64,000 bases of DNA from Dyella solisilvae (GTDB lineage: Bacteria > Pseudomonadota > Gammaproteobacteria > Xanthomonadales > Rhodanobacteraceae): NCBI RefSeq assembly GCF_003351225.1, contig NZ_QQSY01000002.1:457928-521927 (forward strand). The letters are read 5' to 3'. The translations under genes and the position numbers were made by a program. The notes beneath the pieces were generated by a model. The model had not been told where the DNA came from. It ran no database searches and saw only the letters and a list, made by a program, of their open reading frames with translations. Of this stretch, positions 10,216-19,318 are shown piece after piece. The first letter of the stretch is position 1. Every line of letters starts with the position of its first letter.

Positions 10216-13200
10216 TCACATCGCGCCCCGCGTCTGCGCCCGGGCGAGCTCGCGCTGTTCGCGGCGCTCGCGCAGCCAGTCGGAGAAACGTTCCATGTAG
10301 AGGTAGATTACGGGCGTCGTGTACAGGGTCACCAGCTGCGACAGCAGCAGGCCGCCCACGATGGACACGCCCAGCGGACGGCGCAGCTCCGCGCCGATGC
10401 CGTTGCCCAGCGCCAGCGGCAACGCGCCCAGCATGGCCGCCGCGGTGGTCATCATGATCGGACGGAAGCGCAGCAGACAGGCTCGACGGATCGCCTCATG
10501 CGGCTTCATGCCCTCGCGCTGCGCCTCGATGGCGAAGTCGATCATCATGATCGCGTTCTTCTTGACGATACCGATCAAGAGCACGATGCCCACGATGCCA
10601 TCGACCGACAGGCTCATGCCGCACAGGATCAGCGCAAGCAGCGCGCCCACGCCGGCCGGCGGCAGCGTCGAGATGATGGTCAGCGGGTGGATGTAGCTCT
10701 CGTACAGCACGCCCAGCACGATGTAGATCACCACGATGGAGGCGATCAGCAGCAGTACTTCGTTAGTCAGCGAGGTGGAGAACTCCGCCGCCTTGCCGAT
10801 GAACTGGCCACGCACCTGCGGCGGGAAGTTGAGGTTCTGCTCCACGTCGTGGATCGCCTTGACCGCCTCGGACAGCGAATAGCCCGGCGCCAGGTTGAAC
10901 GAGATGGTCACTGCCGGCAGCTGCTGCTGGTGGCTCACCACCAGCGGCGCGTTGGTCACCTCGGCCTTCGCCAACGAAGCCAGCGGAATCGTGCCGCCCG
11001 CGCCGATCACCACGCCGGTGTTGGCCACGCCCAGACCCGTCGACGTCGACGAGTTGCTCGACGCCACCTGGCCGAAGCTGGTGGCATTGCTGCCGGTCAG
11101 CGCGCCACTGCCGTTGCTCTTGACCGTCAGCTGATTGAGCAGCGCGGTGCTGGAGCGGAACTGCGGGGCCACCTCGAGCACCACGCGGTACTGGTTGAGC
11201 TGGGTGAAGATGGTGGAGATCTGGCGCTGGCCGAACGAGTCGTACAGCGTGTCATCGATGGTCTGCACCGGCACGCCCAGTCGGCTGGCCTTCTCGCGGT
11301 CGATGGTGAGCTTGAGCGAAGTGCCCTGGTCGGCGAGGTTGTTGTCCACGTCGGCCAGTTCCGGTCGCTCGCGCAGCGCCTGGGTCATCTGCGTGGCATA
11401 GCCGGACAGCTCGGCCGAGTTCACGTCGGACATCGAGTACTGGTACTCGGTCGCTGACACGCGGGTATCCAGCGTCACGTCCTGCACCGGCTTCAGGTAC
11501 AGCGCCACGCCCGGAATATCGGCGGCTTCCTTCTGCAGGCGCGCCACAACTTGCTCCAGTCCATCGCGATCGCCGCGATCCTTCAGCACGATGCTGAGCT
11601 GGCCCTGGTTGAGCGTCGGGTTGATCGAGCCGGCGCCGATGAAAGCCGCCACGCCGGTCACTGCCTTGTCGCGACGCAGGGCATCGGCCACCGCCTTGGT
11701 GCGCTGCTCCATCTGCGGGAACGCCACGTTCTGGTCGGCGGCAACCACGCCGGTGATCAGGCCCGTGTCCTGCTCAGGCAGCAGGCCCTTGGGGATCACG
11801 ATGTAGAGGAACACGGTGAACACCACGGTGATGCCCGCCACCATGATGGTCAGGCGCTGGTGCGCCAGCACCCAGTCCAGCGAACCCTCGTACAGGTTCA
11901 CCAGGCGCGACCACCAGGTCTTCTTGCCGGCGGCGGCGTGGCGTTCGTGCGCATCGTCGCCTTCCGGCAGCGCGTCGGGCTTGAGCAGGTAGGCGCACAT
12001 CATCGGCGTCAGCGTCAACGACACCAGCATCGAGATGGCCACCGCGATGGTCAGCACCCACGCGAACTCGTGGAACAGGCGACCGGTGACCCCGGGCATC
12101 AGCAGCAGCGGCAGGAACACCGCGATCAGCGACACGGTCAGCGACAGCACGGTGAAGCCGATTTCCTTCGCGCCGATCTCGGCCGCTTCCTTGCCTTCCT
12201 TGCCCTGCTCGATGTAGCGAACGATGTTCTCGATCATCACGATCGCATCGTCCACCACGAAGCCGGTGGCCACGGTCAGCGCCATCAGCGAGAGGTTGTC
12301 CAGCGACATGCCGGTGAAGGCCATCACGCCGAACGTGCCCATCAGCGACAGCGGCACCGCCACCGACGGAATGATCGTCGCCCACAGGCGGCGCAGGAAC
12401 ACGAAGATCACCGCCACCACAAGGAAGATGGTGAGGATCAGGGTGAACTGCACGTCCTCCACCGAGGCGCGGATGGTGATGGTGCGGTCGGCGAACACGT
12501 CCAGATGGACGTCGGCCGGCAGCACCGCGCGCAGCTGCGGCAGGATGTTGCGGATCTGTTCGACCGTCTGGACGATGTTCGCGCCGGGCTGGCGGCGGAT
12601 GTCCAGCAGCACGGCGGCCTTGCCGTTGGCCCAGGCGGCCAGCTGGTCGTTCTCCACGCCATCGACCACGTTGGCCACGTCGGACAGACGCACCGGCGCG
12701 TTGTTCTTGTACGCGATGATCGTGTCTTTGTACTCGGCGGCAGTGGCCAGCTGGTCGTTCGTGCCGATGCTGTAGGACTGCGTGGCGCCGTTGAGCGTGC
12801 CCTTGGGCGCGTTCACGTTGGCCTCGGTGAGCGCGCTGCGCACGTCCTCCATGGTGAGGCCGAGGTTGGCCAGCTGCGACGGGTTCACCTGCACGCGCAC
12901 CGCGGGGCGCACGTTGCCGGCGATCGACACCAGGCCCACGCCCTGCACCTGCGAGAGCTTCTGCGCGAGGATCGAGTCGGCGTAGTTGTTCACGTCGCGC
13001 AGCGGCAGGCTGTCGGAGGTGAGCTTGAGCGTGATGATCGGCGCGTCGGCCGGGTTCACACGGTTGTACACCGGCGGATAAGGCAGCGTGGCGGGCAGCG
13101 TGCCGCGCGCCTGGTTGATGGCCGCCTGCACGTCCTGCGCCGCAATGTCGATGTCACGGTCCATCGCGAACTGCAGCACGATGGTGGACAGGCCCGCCGA

Positions 13201-13467
13201 CGAGTCGGAGGTCATCATGGTCAGGCCGGAGATCTGGCCGAAGTTGCGCTCCAGCGGCGTAGTGACCAGCGCCGCCATGGTCGAGGCGCTGGCGCCCGGA
13301 TACTGCGTGGTGATCACCAGGCTGGGCGCGTCGATCTCGGGCAGCGCCGATACCGGCAGCTGGCGGTAGCCGAGGATGCCGAGCAGCAACACCGCCACCA
13401 TCAGCAGCGAGGTCGCGATCGGTCGGCGGATGAAGAGTGTTGAGAATCCCATCGGGGTGGCCGTCAA
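10216..13467 (-). CDS. mdtB: RND efflux permease, MdtB-like
   Basis: A 1083-residue RND permease. Its N-terminus (FIRRPIATSLLMVAVLLLGI, then YRQLPVSALPEIDAPSLVIT) closely follows MdtB proteins. TM4 has the paired aspartates in VDDAIVMIENIVRYIE and TM10 has VKKNAIMMIDFAI. It uses the proton gradient to export drugs or bile-salt-like compounds. Between residues 700 and 780 there is a serine- and glycine-rich segment (SNGSGALTGSNATSFGQVAS and following) that lengthens the protein relative to its MdtC-like partner. Alternative starts at codons 1 and 6 cannot be separated. It lies downstream of the adaptor gene, separated by a 158-bp gap. Confidence 0.92.
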   Translation of the reverse strand: MTATPMGFSTLFIRRPIATSLLMVAVLLLGILGYRQLPVSALPEIDAPSLVITTQYPGASASTMAALVTTPLERNFGQISGLTMMTSDSSAGLSTIVLQFAMDRDIDIAAQDVQAAINQARGTLPATLPYPPVYNRVNPADAPIITLKLTSDSLPLRDVNNYADSILAQKLSQVQGVGLVSIAGNVRPAVRVQVNPSQLANLGLTMEDVRSALTEANVNAPKGTLNGATQSYSIGTNDQLATAAEYKDTIIAYKNNAPVRLSDVANVVDGVENDQLAAWANGKAAVLLDIRRQPGANIVQTVEQIRNILPQLRAVLPADVHLDVFADRTITIRASVEDVQFTLILTIFLVVAVIFVFLRRLWATIIPSVAVPLSLMGTFGVMAFTGMSLDNLSLMALTVATGFVVDDAIVMIENIVRYIEQGKEGKEAAEIGAKEIGFTVLSLTVSLIAVFLPLLLMPGVTGRLFHEFAWVLTIAVAISMLVSLTLTPMMCAYLLKPDALPEGDDAHERHAAAGKKTWWSRLVNLYEGSLDWVLAHQRLTIMVAGITVVFTVFLYIVIPKGLLPEQDTGLITGVVAADQNVAFPQMEQRTKAVADALRRDKAVTGVAAFIGAGSINPTLNQGQLSIVLKDRGDRDGLEQVVARLQKEAADIPGVALYLKPVQDVTLDTRVSATEYQYSMSDVNSAELSGYATQMTQALRERPELADVDNNLADQGTSLKLTIDREKASRLGVPVQTIDDTLYDSFGQRQISTIFTQLNQYRVVLEVAPQFRSSTALLNQLTVKSNGSGALTGSNATSFGQVASSNSSTSTGLGVANTGVVIGAGGTIPLASLAKAEVTNAPLVVSHQQQLPAVTISFNLAPGYSLSEAVKAIHDVEQNLNFPPQVRGQFIGKAAEFSTSLTNEVLLLIASIVVIYIVLGVLYESYIHPLTIISTLPPAGVGALLALILCGMSLSVDGIVGIVLLIGIVKKNAIMMIDFAIEAQREGMKPHEAIRRACLLRFRPIMMTTAAAMLGALPLALGNGIGAELRRPLGVSIVGGLLLSQLVTLYTTPVIYLYMERFSDWLRERREQRELARAQTRGAM

Positions 13468-13625
13468 TTAGGGCTGAGTATTGGAGGCGCGCATCCGGCG
13501 CGCCACGCAGGTTCGCAGGGACGAACCACCCGGCGGGGCGGTGGGGCCGCCCTGGAACATCCGCCGGGTTGTCGCTTCGTCACTGCTCATGGGACCGAAC
13601 CTTCGCCCCGTCATCGCTCCGGCGA

Positions 13626-14876
13626 TCAGCCGCCGCGGCGACCGCCACCGTTCTGCTGGGCGCGCTTCTTGGCCTTCTCCACCTCGGAAGCGGTCGGCGC
13701 AGCCGGCACTTCGCCCGGCTTGAGCGCCTTGACCTTGCTGCCCGGCTTCAGGCGGAACTGGCCTTCGGTGACCACCTGCTCGTTGAGCGCAAGGCCCGAG
13801 CCGATCATCACGTGGCTGTCGCCCACTTCACCGGCCACCTTGACCGGCTGCATCTTGACCGTCTGGTCCTGCTGCACGAGGTAGACGTAGTCGCCATCCG
13901 GACCACGCTGCACCGCCTGCGCCGGAATCACCAGACCGCCGTTCACCGTGCGCACCTTCAGGCGCACGTTGACGAACTGGCCCGGCCACAGGTCACCCTT
14001 GCCGTTCTGGAACACCGAACGCAGCTTGAAGGTGCCGGTGGTGGTGTCAATCTGGTTGTCCACCACGTTGAGCTGGCCATCGGTGGCGATCGGATGCGCG
14101 TCGGCGCGGTCCAGCGCCAGCACTTCCAGCGGGTCGTCGCCGCCGGACGCCTGGCGCACCATCTCCAGGTTCTGCTCGGGCAGGTTGAACATCACGTAGA
14201 TCGGATGGATCTGGGTCAGCGTCACCACGGCGGTGGTGGTGGTCACCACGTTGCCCGGGTCGACGTTGCGGATGCCCGCCACGCCGTCGATCGGCGAAAT
14301 GATGCGGGTGTAGTCCAGGTTGACCTTGGCCGAACGGATGGCCGCCTTGTCCGCCGCGACGCTGGCGGCCAGGTTGGCCACGTTGTTGCGGTAGGTGTCC
14401 ATGTCCAGCTGGGCCACGTAGCCCTTGGCGACCAGCGCGTCGTTGCGCTTGAGCGTGCTCTGCGCGGTGGCCAGCTGCGCCTCGTCCTGCTGCTGCTTGG
14501 CTTCGGCCTGGTCATAGGCGGCCTGGAACGGACGCGGGTCGATCTGCGCCAGCAGCTCGCCCTTCTTCACTTCCTGGCCTTCCTTGAAATTGATGCTCAG
14601 CATCTGCCCGCTGATCTGCGGGTTGATGGTGACGGTGTTGAGCGCCTGCACGGTGCCGAGCGCGGTGAGGTACACCGGCACGTCCTGCTTGACCACCGGC
14701 TCAACGGTGACCGGCACCGGCGTGTCCTTGTCCTGGCCACCCTTGCCACCGCGCTGCCCGCCCTGCTGTGCCTGCGCGCCATCCTCGGCGCCCGGCTTAT
14801 GGAGCAAACGGAAGCCCACTGCCCCCACCACGATCACAGCCAAAACGATCAGCGCGATCTTCCAAAAACGCGACAT
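13626..14876 (-). CDS. mdtA: RND periplasmic adaptor, MdtA-like
   Basis: A 416-residue membrane fusion protein. A single N-terminal transmembrane segment (residues 6-25) is followed by a Gly/Gln-rich linker (33-47), a barrel-sandwich lipoyl half motif (LGTVQALNTVTINPQISGQM), an alpha-hairpin (around 100-160), the second lipoyl half (DYTRIISPIDGVAGIRNVDP) and a beta-barrel. The C-terminus is basic and Gly-rich (KKRAQQNGGGRRGG). The ATG at 14876 has GGGAG 6 bases upstream; the longer in-frame start at 15044 gives a leader unlike any adaptor. It is the first gene of the mdtA-B-C operon and would bridge the permeases to a TolC-like channel encoded elsewhere. Confidence 0.92.
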   Translation of the reverse strand: MSRFWKIALIVLAVIVVGAVGFRLLHKPGAEDGAQAQQGGQRGGKGGQDKDTPVPVTVEPVVKQDVPVYLTALGTVQALNTVTINPQISGQMLSINFKEGQEVKKGELLAQIDPRPFQAAYDQAEAKQQQDEAQLATAQSTLKRNDALVAKGYVAQLDMDTYRNNVANLAASVAADKAAIRSAKVNLDYTRIISPIDGVAGIRNVDPGNVVTTTTAVVTLTQIHPIYVMFNLPEQNLEMVRQASGGDDPLEVLALDRADAHPIATDGQLNVVDNQIDTTTGTFKLRSVFQNGKGDLWPGQFVNVRLKVRTVNGGLVIPAQAVQRGPDGDYVYLVQQDQTVKMQPVKVAGEVGDSHVMIGSGLALNEQVVTEGQFRLKPGSKVKALKPGEVPAAPTASEVEKAKKRAQQNGGGRRGG

Positions 14877-15107
14877 GAAAAACTCCCAGAATGAAAGGCA
14901 GGCCCACCCGACCCCACCGGCGCAGTCCGCGCCTGACTCGTATGTCGGGTGAAAGCATAGGGTCTGTTCAACGGTATTGGACAATGCCAGTTGACATGGG
15001 TGCCCTATGACCGATGGCAGGGTTTTGCCAGACAATCGCTTCAAAATGACGAAACCGGCATGAAACGGCCGATTTCGTCAGCACTGAGGCGGGTTGTCCC
15101 AGCCGAC

Positions 15108-15136
15108 TGAAAACTGCCCCGGGCTTCGTCTATACT
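15108..15136 (+). promoter_or_regulatory. candidate sigma-70 promoter of cytochrome c gene
   Basis: TGAAAA (15108-15113) and TATACT (15131-15136) are separated by 17 bp. The -10 is strong and the -35 weak. Transcription would start about 60 bp before the GTG start at 15206. Confidence 0.45.
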
Positions 15137-15205
15137 TCGCTTCTTACTGTCTGAACCTATGCCCAACCCGGCCGCAAGGCCGTCCATTAGATATGGAGTG
15201 ATTGC

Positions 15206-15739
15206 GTGAGCGGTTCCCTGACCAAGTCCGACCAGAGCTTCATGCGCAGCTTTTCGTTGCTGATCGCCGGCCTGGGTGTGCTGACCCTGTTGCTGATCGT
15301 TGGCGCCTGGTGGATTTACGACCACGAGCCGAAGGAAACCAATCCGCAAACTGCCCAGCAGGTCGCCGAGCGCATCGCTCCGGCGGGCGCGGTGTACGCG
15401 GGCGACACCGGACGCGCCGCCATGCAGGCCGCCCAGGAAGCCGCCGCCAAGGCCGCCGCCTCGCAGGTCGCCTACGGCGGCACCACCGACGGCAAGACCA
15501 TCTACGACAACCTGTGCCACAGCTGCCATACCGCAGGCGTGGCGGGCGCGCCGAAGCTGGGCGACAAGGCCAACTGGGGCCCGCGCATCGCCCAGGGCAT
15601 CGACACCCTGGTCAAGCACGCCACCGAAGGCTTCAAGGGCCCGGATGGCAACATGATGCCGGCTCGCGGCGGCAATCCTGCGCTGACCGACGCCCAGGTG
15701 AAGGCTGCGGTGCAGTGGATCGTGGATCAGGCCAAGTAA
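15206..15739 (+). CDS. membrane-anchored c-type cytochrome
   Basis: A 177-residue monohaem cytochrome. Residues 15-38 form a transmembrane anchor. An alanine-rich linker (about 70-88) leads to a cytochrome c5-like domain with the haem motif CHSCH at 104-108 and a likely methionine axial ligand at 150 or 151 in GNMMPARGG. It should carry electrons on the periplasmic face of the inner membrane; its redox partner cannot be read from context. The start is GTG with GGAG at 15195-15198, 7 bases upstream. A strong terminator follows, so it is a single-gene unit. Confidence 0.88.
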   Translation: MSGSLTKSDQSFMRSFSLLIAGLGVLTLLLIVGAWWIYDHEPKETNPQTAQQVAERIAPAGAVYAGDTGRAAMQAAQEAAAKAAASQVAYGGTTDGKTIYDNLCHSCHTAGVAGAPKLGDKANWGPRIAQGIDTLVKHATEGFKGPDGNMMPARGGNPALTDAQVKAAVQWIVDQAK

Positions 15740-15765
15740 GTGGCCTGATCAATCAAGCTTTCGAT

Positions 15766-15793
15766 AAAACGCCGCCCTCTGGGCGGCGTTTTT
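15766..15793 (+). terminator. Rho-independent terminator
   Basis: An AAAACGCCGCCC / GGGCGGCGTTTTT hairpin starts 26 bp past the cytochrome stop. The A-run on one side and T-run on the other let it work in both directions. Confidence 0.92.
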
Positions 15794-15799
15794 CGTTGG

Positions 15800-15957
15800 C
15801 CCCTTCTCCCCTCCGGGGAGAAGGTTGGGATGAGGGGCGGGTGCTCGCGATCCCCTTGCTACGAAGCTCTCACTGATTCAAACCTGCCGCAAGATTGGCC
15901 CCTCACCACCGTAAAGGTGGCAATGCCCCAACCCTCTCCCCAGAGGGGAGAGGGAGC
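15800..15957. repeat. MITE-like element with internal hairpins
   Basis: The left end has CTTCTCC...GGAGAAG followed by GTTGGGATGAGGGG. The right end carries the inverted counterpart: CCCCTCA near 15899, then CCCCAACCCTCTCCCC and GGGGAGAGGG. The roughly 158-bp unit has terminal inverted repeats and no coding capacity. Similar gagaaggttgggatgagggg elements are common in Xanthomonadales spacers; membership here is by recognition only. Confidence 0.6.
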
Positions 15958-15986
15958 AAGGTCGCGCCTTGGCCCGACCTCCGAAG

Positions 15987-16571
15987 CTACTGCGCCTCGA
16001 TCCACTCCCGCGCAAACACCTGCAGCTGCGGGAAAAATGCCTCGAAATGCGCCCGTAACGGCGTATCCAGCCCGGTCAGCACCGGCAGCGCGGCGGCGAC
16101 CGGATTGGCCCGGCGCAGGCGATAGGAAATGCCGTCAAACGCAGCGGCCATCTCCTCCGGGCGGGCGTAGCCGGCCGGCAGGGCGTGGGCGTCCATGTAG
16201 TGTCGGAAGCGAAGCAGGCCCGGCGGCAGCAGGGCCTCGTGACGATGCAGCAGGGCGCGAACCGAACGCGAATAGTCCTCCAGGCGGTGTTCGCTCCAGC
16301 GCGCAAAGTCCTGCGCCAGCAGGTGGTCGAACCACATGTCGAGCAGGATGCCGCCGTAGCGCCGGTACTCCCCAGGCAGGCGGGCGCGTGCCGCGGCCAC
16401 CTCAGGGTGGCTGTCGGTAAAGACATCGATGGCGCGGTGCAGGCGGATGCCGGCAACCACATTCGCCGGAAGGGCCGAATCGGGCCGGCCGTGGACGAAA
16501 TCGCCCATCAGGCCGCCCAGTTGCAGCAGCTCGTCGTCACCCGCCAGCAGCGTGTGGGCCAGGTGATTCAT
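15987..16571 (-). CDS. acpH: ACP phosphodiesterase (AcpH/DUF479 family)
   Basis: A 194-residue cytoplasmic protein, matching the length of AcpH (about 193). It starts MNHLAHTLLAGDDELLQLGG and then shows GDFVHG and LHRAIDVFTDSHP, the His/Asp metal-binding signatures of this HD-like family. It removes the 4'-phosphopantetheine group from acyl carrier protein. The start at 16571 is set by the conserved MNHLAH opening; the longer frame upstream is antisense to the neighbouring hydrolase gene. The two genes diverge across 51 bp. Confidence 0.9.
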   Translation of the reverse strand: MNHLAHTLLAGDDELLQLGGLMGDFVHGRPDSALPANVVAGIRLHRAIDVFTDSHPEVAAARARLPGEYRRYGGILLDMWFDHLLAQDFARWSEHRLEDYSRSVRALLHRHEALLPPGLLRFRHYMDAHALPAGYARPEEMAAAFDGISYRLRRANPVAAALPVLTGLDTPLRAHFEAFFPQLQVFAREWIEAQ

Positions 16572-16622
16572 GGGCGCCACCTTGTCCGGCCTGAACGATG
16601 GACATACGTGGCGGTTATCATC

Positions 16623-17318
16623 ATGGTTATGAATCCCGTCATGCTCCCCACCCAACCCGATCAATTCCCCGAGCTGGCTGCCAGCTTCGCGCTGCAGGGC
16701 CCCGCCGGCAAGCTCGAGGCGATCAGCGATGTGGCCGTACCCGAAGAGGCCCGTCGCGGAACCGCCGTGATCTGCCACCCCCACCCGCTGCAGGGCGGCA
16801 CCATGCACAACAAGGTGGTGACCATGGTGGAGCGCTCGCTGCGCGAATCGGGGCTGGATACGGTGCGCTTCAATTTCCGCGGCACCGGCGATTCCGAAGG
16901 TGTCTACGACCACGGCAACGGCGAGGGCGACGACCTGGCCGCGGTGGTGGCCTGGGTGCGTCGCGTGCGGCCGCGCGACGCCGTGTGGCTGGCCGGCTTC
17001 TCATTCGGCAGCTATGTCTCCATCCGCAATGCCGTGCGCCTGCACGCCGACGCGCTGATCAGCATCGCGCCGCCGGCCGGGCGCTGGCCGTTCGAGGGCT
17101 TCGAACTGCCGACCTGCCCGTGGCTGGTGGTCCAGGGCGAGGAGGACGAGGTGGTCGACCCGCAGGCGGTGTTCGACTGGATCGACGGCATGGCGCGCAA
17201 GCCGGAACTGGTGCGCATGCCCGAGACGAGCCATTTCTTCCACCGCCGCCTGATGGACCTGCGCGGCGCGATCAAGCACGAAGTGCAGCCCTGGTTGCCG
17301 CCGTTGCGGCAGGACTGA
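16623..17318 (+). CDS. alpha/beta hydrolase
   Basis: A 231-residue (or slightly shorter) cytoplasmic alpha/beta hydrolase of the short COG2945-like type. The oxyanion region is CHPHPLQGGTMHNKVV (51-66), the nucleophile elbow GFSFGS with Ser127, and Asp175 (EEDEVVD) and His204 (ETSHFFHRR) complete a catalytic triad. The substrate is unknown. In-frame ATGs at 16623, 16629 and 16641 compete without a clear ribosome-binding site, so the start is uncertain. The gene is followed after 73 bp by zapE. Confidence 0.82.
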   Translation: MVMNPVMLPTQPDQFPELAASFALQGPAGKLEAISDVAVPEEARRGTAVICHPHPLQGGTMHNKVVTMVERSLRESGLDTVRFNFRGTGDSEGVYDHGNGEGDDLAAVVAWVRRVRPRDAVWLAGFSFGSYVSIRNAVRLHADALISIAPPAGRWPFEGFELPTCPWLVVQGEEDEVVDPQAVFDWIDGMARKPELVRMPETSHFFHRRLMDLRGAIKHEVQPWLPPLRQD

Positions 17319-17391
17319 TGCCCCACCCGCCATTTTCGCCTGTCCCGGCGCCGACGCATGCGCGCGACGCCACGAGAAGCCTGCCGTACCC

Positions 17392-18510
17392 ATGAGTGAT
17401 ACCCCCCTGCTCGCGCCCAGCGCGCGTTACCAAGAAGGCGTCGCCGCGCACCGCTGGGAGACCGACCCGGCGCAGCAGGCGCTGCTGCCTGAATTCGACC
17501 GCATGCACGGCGCGCTGATCGCCGCAGCGACCAGCGGCAACGGCGGGCTGTTCGGACGCCTGAAGTCGCTGCTCGGCAACGACGCTCGCGATGGCGTGCC
17601 AGGCCTGTACCTGTGGGGAAGCGTCGGCCGCGGCAAGACCTTCCTGATGGACCTGTTCGTGGCCAGCCTGCCCCACGGCATGGCGCTGCGCCGGCACTAT
17701 CACCGCTTCATGGGCGAGGTTCACGAGCAGTTGCGTGCGCTGGGCGAGCGGCAGGACCCCCTGCTCGAAGTAGCCGCCAACCTCGCGTCGCGCTGCCGCG
17801 TGCTGTGCCTGGACGAGTTCCTGGTCAACGACATCGGCGATGCGATGATCCTGGGCACGCTGCTGCAGGCGTTGTTCGATCGTGGCGTGAGCCTGGTGAC
17901 CACCTCCAACACGGCGCCGTCCAACCTCTACAAGGACGGCCTGCAGCGGGCACGCTTCCTGCCCGCCATCGCGCTGATCGAAAAGCACTGCCACGTGGTG
18001 CAGATGATTTCGTCGCACGACTGGCGCCTGCGCGCGCTGACCCAGGCGCCGGTGTACCACACGCCGCCCGGGCCCGAGGCCGAGCGCGCACTCGCGCGCA
18101 TCTTCGCCAGCCAGGCCGAGGGTGAGGTGCAGGACGGCGGCGAGATCATCCTCAACGAGCGACCGGTCGCGGTGCGCAAGCGCGCGGACAACATTCTTTG
18201 GTTCGACTTCGCCGCCCTGTGCGAAGGCCCGCGGGCAGTGTCGGACTATATCGAGCTGGCCAAGGCGGGCCCCGAGGTGATCATCTCCAACGTGCCGCAG
18301 TTCACCATCTACACCGACGATGCGGCGCGCCGCTTCGTGCTGCTGGTGGACGAGTTCTACGACCGGCATGTGAAGCTGATCCTGTCCGCCGCCGCACCGA
18401 TCACCGAGCTGTATGACGGCGAGCGCCTGCGCGCGGAGTTTGGTCGCACCGAGTCGCGACTGATCGAAATGCAGAGCGAGGAATACCTCGCCAGCGCGCA
18501 CCTCCCGTAA
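17392..18510 (+). CDS. zapE: cell division ATPase ZapE
   Basis: A 372-residue AFG1-like AAA ATPase. The P-loop is GSVGRGKT (76-83), Walker B is CLDEFLVND with D141/E142, and family blocks such as YRRHYHRFM-like RHYHRFMGEVHEQL and TSNTAPSNLYKDGLQR are present. ZapE associates with the Z ring and affects its stability under stress. The gene is alone on its strand between a hydrolase and a REP element. Confidence 0.93.
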   Translation: MSDTPLLAPSARYQEGVAAHRWETDPAQQALLPEFDRMHGALIAAATSGNGGLFGRLKSLLGNDARDGVPGLYLWGSVGRGKTFLMDLFVASLPHGMALRRHYHRFMGEVHEQLRALGERQDPLLEVAANLASRCRVLCLDEFLVNDIGDAMILGTLLQALFDRGVSLVTTSNTAPSNLYKDGLQRARFLPAIALIEKHCHVVQMISSHDWRLRALTQAPVYHTPPGPEAERALARIFASQAEGEVQDGGEIILNERPVAVRKRADNILWFDFAALCEGPRAVSDYIELAKAGPEVIISNVPQFTIYTDDAARRFVLLVDEFYDRHVKLILSAAAPITELYDGERLRAEFGRTESRLIEMQSEEYLASAHLP

Positions 18511-18522
18511 GCGACTCCTCGA

Positions 18523-18607
18523 TGCAGGAGGGCGCCCGGCGCGCGATCGCAAGCTTGTTGGTTGCGCCTGCAACCGACCACCAGGTCGCGCAGGGTGCGC
18601 TCCTGCA
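18523..18607. repeat. inverted repeat, TGTAGGAGCGC family
   Basis: The arms TGCAGGAGGGCGCCCGGCGC (18523-18542) and TCGCGCAGGGTGCGCTCCTGCA (from 18586) face each other across about 40 bp. It is the second full copy of the element seen at 9992-10116. Confidence 0.7.
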
Positions 18608-18652
18608 AGCGGATGCAATAAGGTGTCGGCTCCACGCACGCCCGGAGCCGCC

Positions 18653-19030
18653 ATGCCCGTCATGCTCGCCCTCGCCCTGCAGTTGAGCCCCGCCCTCAGC
18701 GACGATTTCCAGGCACGAGTGTCCCAGGCCAAGCTGGCGGAGAGCGCCGCCACCGGCCCGGGCTACCAGAAGGCGTTGTGGGATCGCATCGGCAACCCGA
18801 CCACCGACGCCTACAAGTCCTGCCTGGCGAGCAACACGCCCGCTGACCCGTCGCCGTTCACGATGGTGGCGAACGTGACCGCCGACGGCCGACTCGAGCA
18901 CATCGATGTGCAGCCGCAGACCGCGGTAGCCAAATGCATGGCCGGACAGTTCAGCAGCTGGACGTTGCCGCCACCACCGGCGGCGCCACGGCCGTACCCG
19001 ATCGAGATCGACTTCAGCATCAAGAAATAG
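18653..19030 (+). CDS. small secreted protein of unknown function
   Basis: A 125-residue protein with a short hydrophobic N-terminus (MPVMLALALQLSPALS), likely a signal peptide. Two cysteines (in YKSCLAS and AKCMAG) could form a disulfide. The C-terminal half (VANVTADGRLEHIDVQPQTA...CMAGQFSSWTLPPPP) has the rhythm of TonB C-terminal-like or DUF-type periplasmic domains, but the match is too weak to name. GGAG at 18644-18647 supports the ATG at 18653. Confidence 0.7.
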   Translation: MPVMLALALQLSPALSDDFQARVSQAKLAESAATGPGYQKALWDRIGNPTTDAYKSCLASNTPADPSPFTMVANVTADGRLEHIDVQPQTAVAKCMAGQFSSWTLPPPPAAPRPYPIEIDFSIKK

Positions 19031-19177
19031 CGCCGATGGCCGATGCTTTCGGCATAGCCGCACCCGCGCGACGCAACGGATTGGCCTTCCGTCTGTCGCA
19101 TTGCGGCGCGCAACACCCCTACAGTAGCCTCGGCTGACCGGAGAGGGGTCGCCGGTTCTGACAGGGGTGAAGGTGCG

Positions 19178-19318
19178 ATGCAAACGACCGCGGGGATAGA
19201 CCCGGGCTGCACACGGCCGGACGAGAATCCGTCGCGCAGGGCGTTGCGCGGGTATCGACGCTCGATGCCTCGCCCGACAGCTTCGCTGTTCCCGGCTTCG
19301 ATGCGGTGGTACGCCTGA
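19178..19318 (+). other. probable 5' end of the EAL gene, out of frame
   Basis: An ATG at 19178 with GAAGG 6-7 bases upstream opens a 46-codon frame that runs into the EAL coding frame shifted by one base. Read up to ENPSRRALRG (near 19252) and continued in the EAL frame as VSTLDASPDSFAVPGFDAVV, the protein would have a normal GAF-domain start. One extra G in the GGG run at 19250-19252 restores the join. Confidence 0.55.

Noticed and set aside
15041..15619. 192-codon minus-strand frame across the cytochrome gene
   Set aside because: The plus strand has a haem motif, membrane anchor, ribosome-binding site and terminator.
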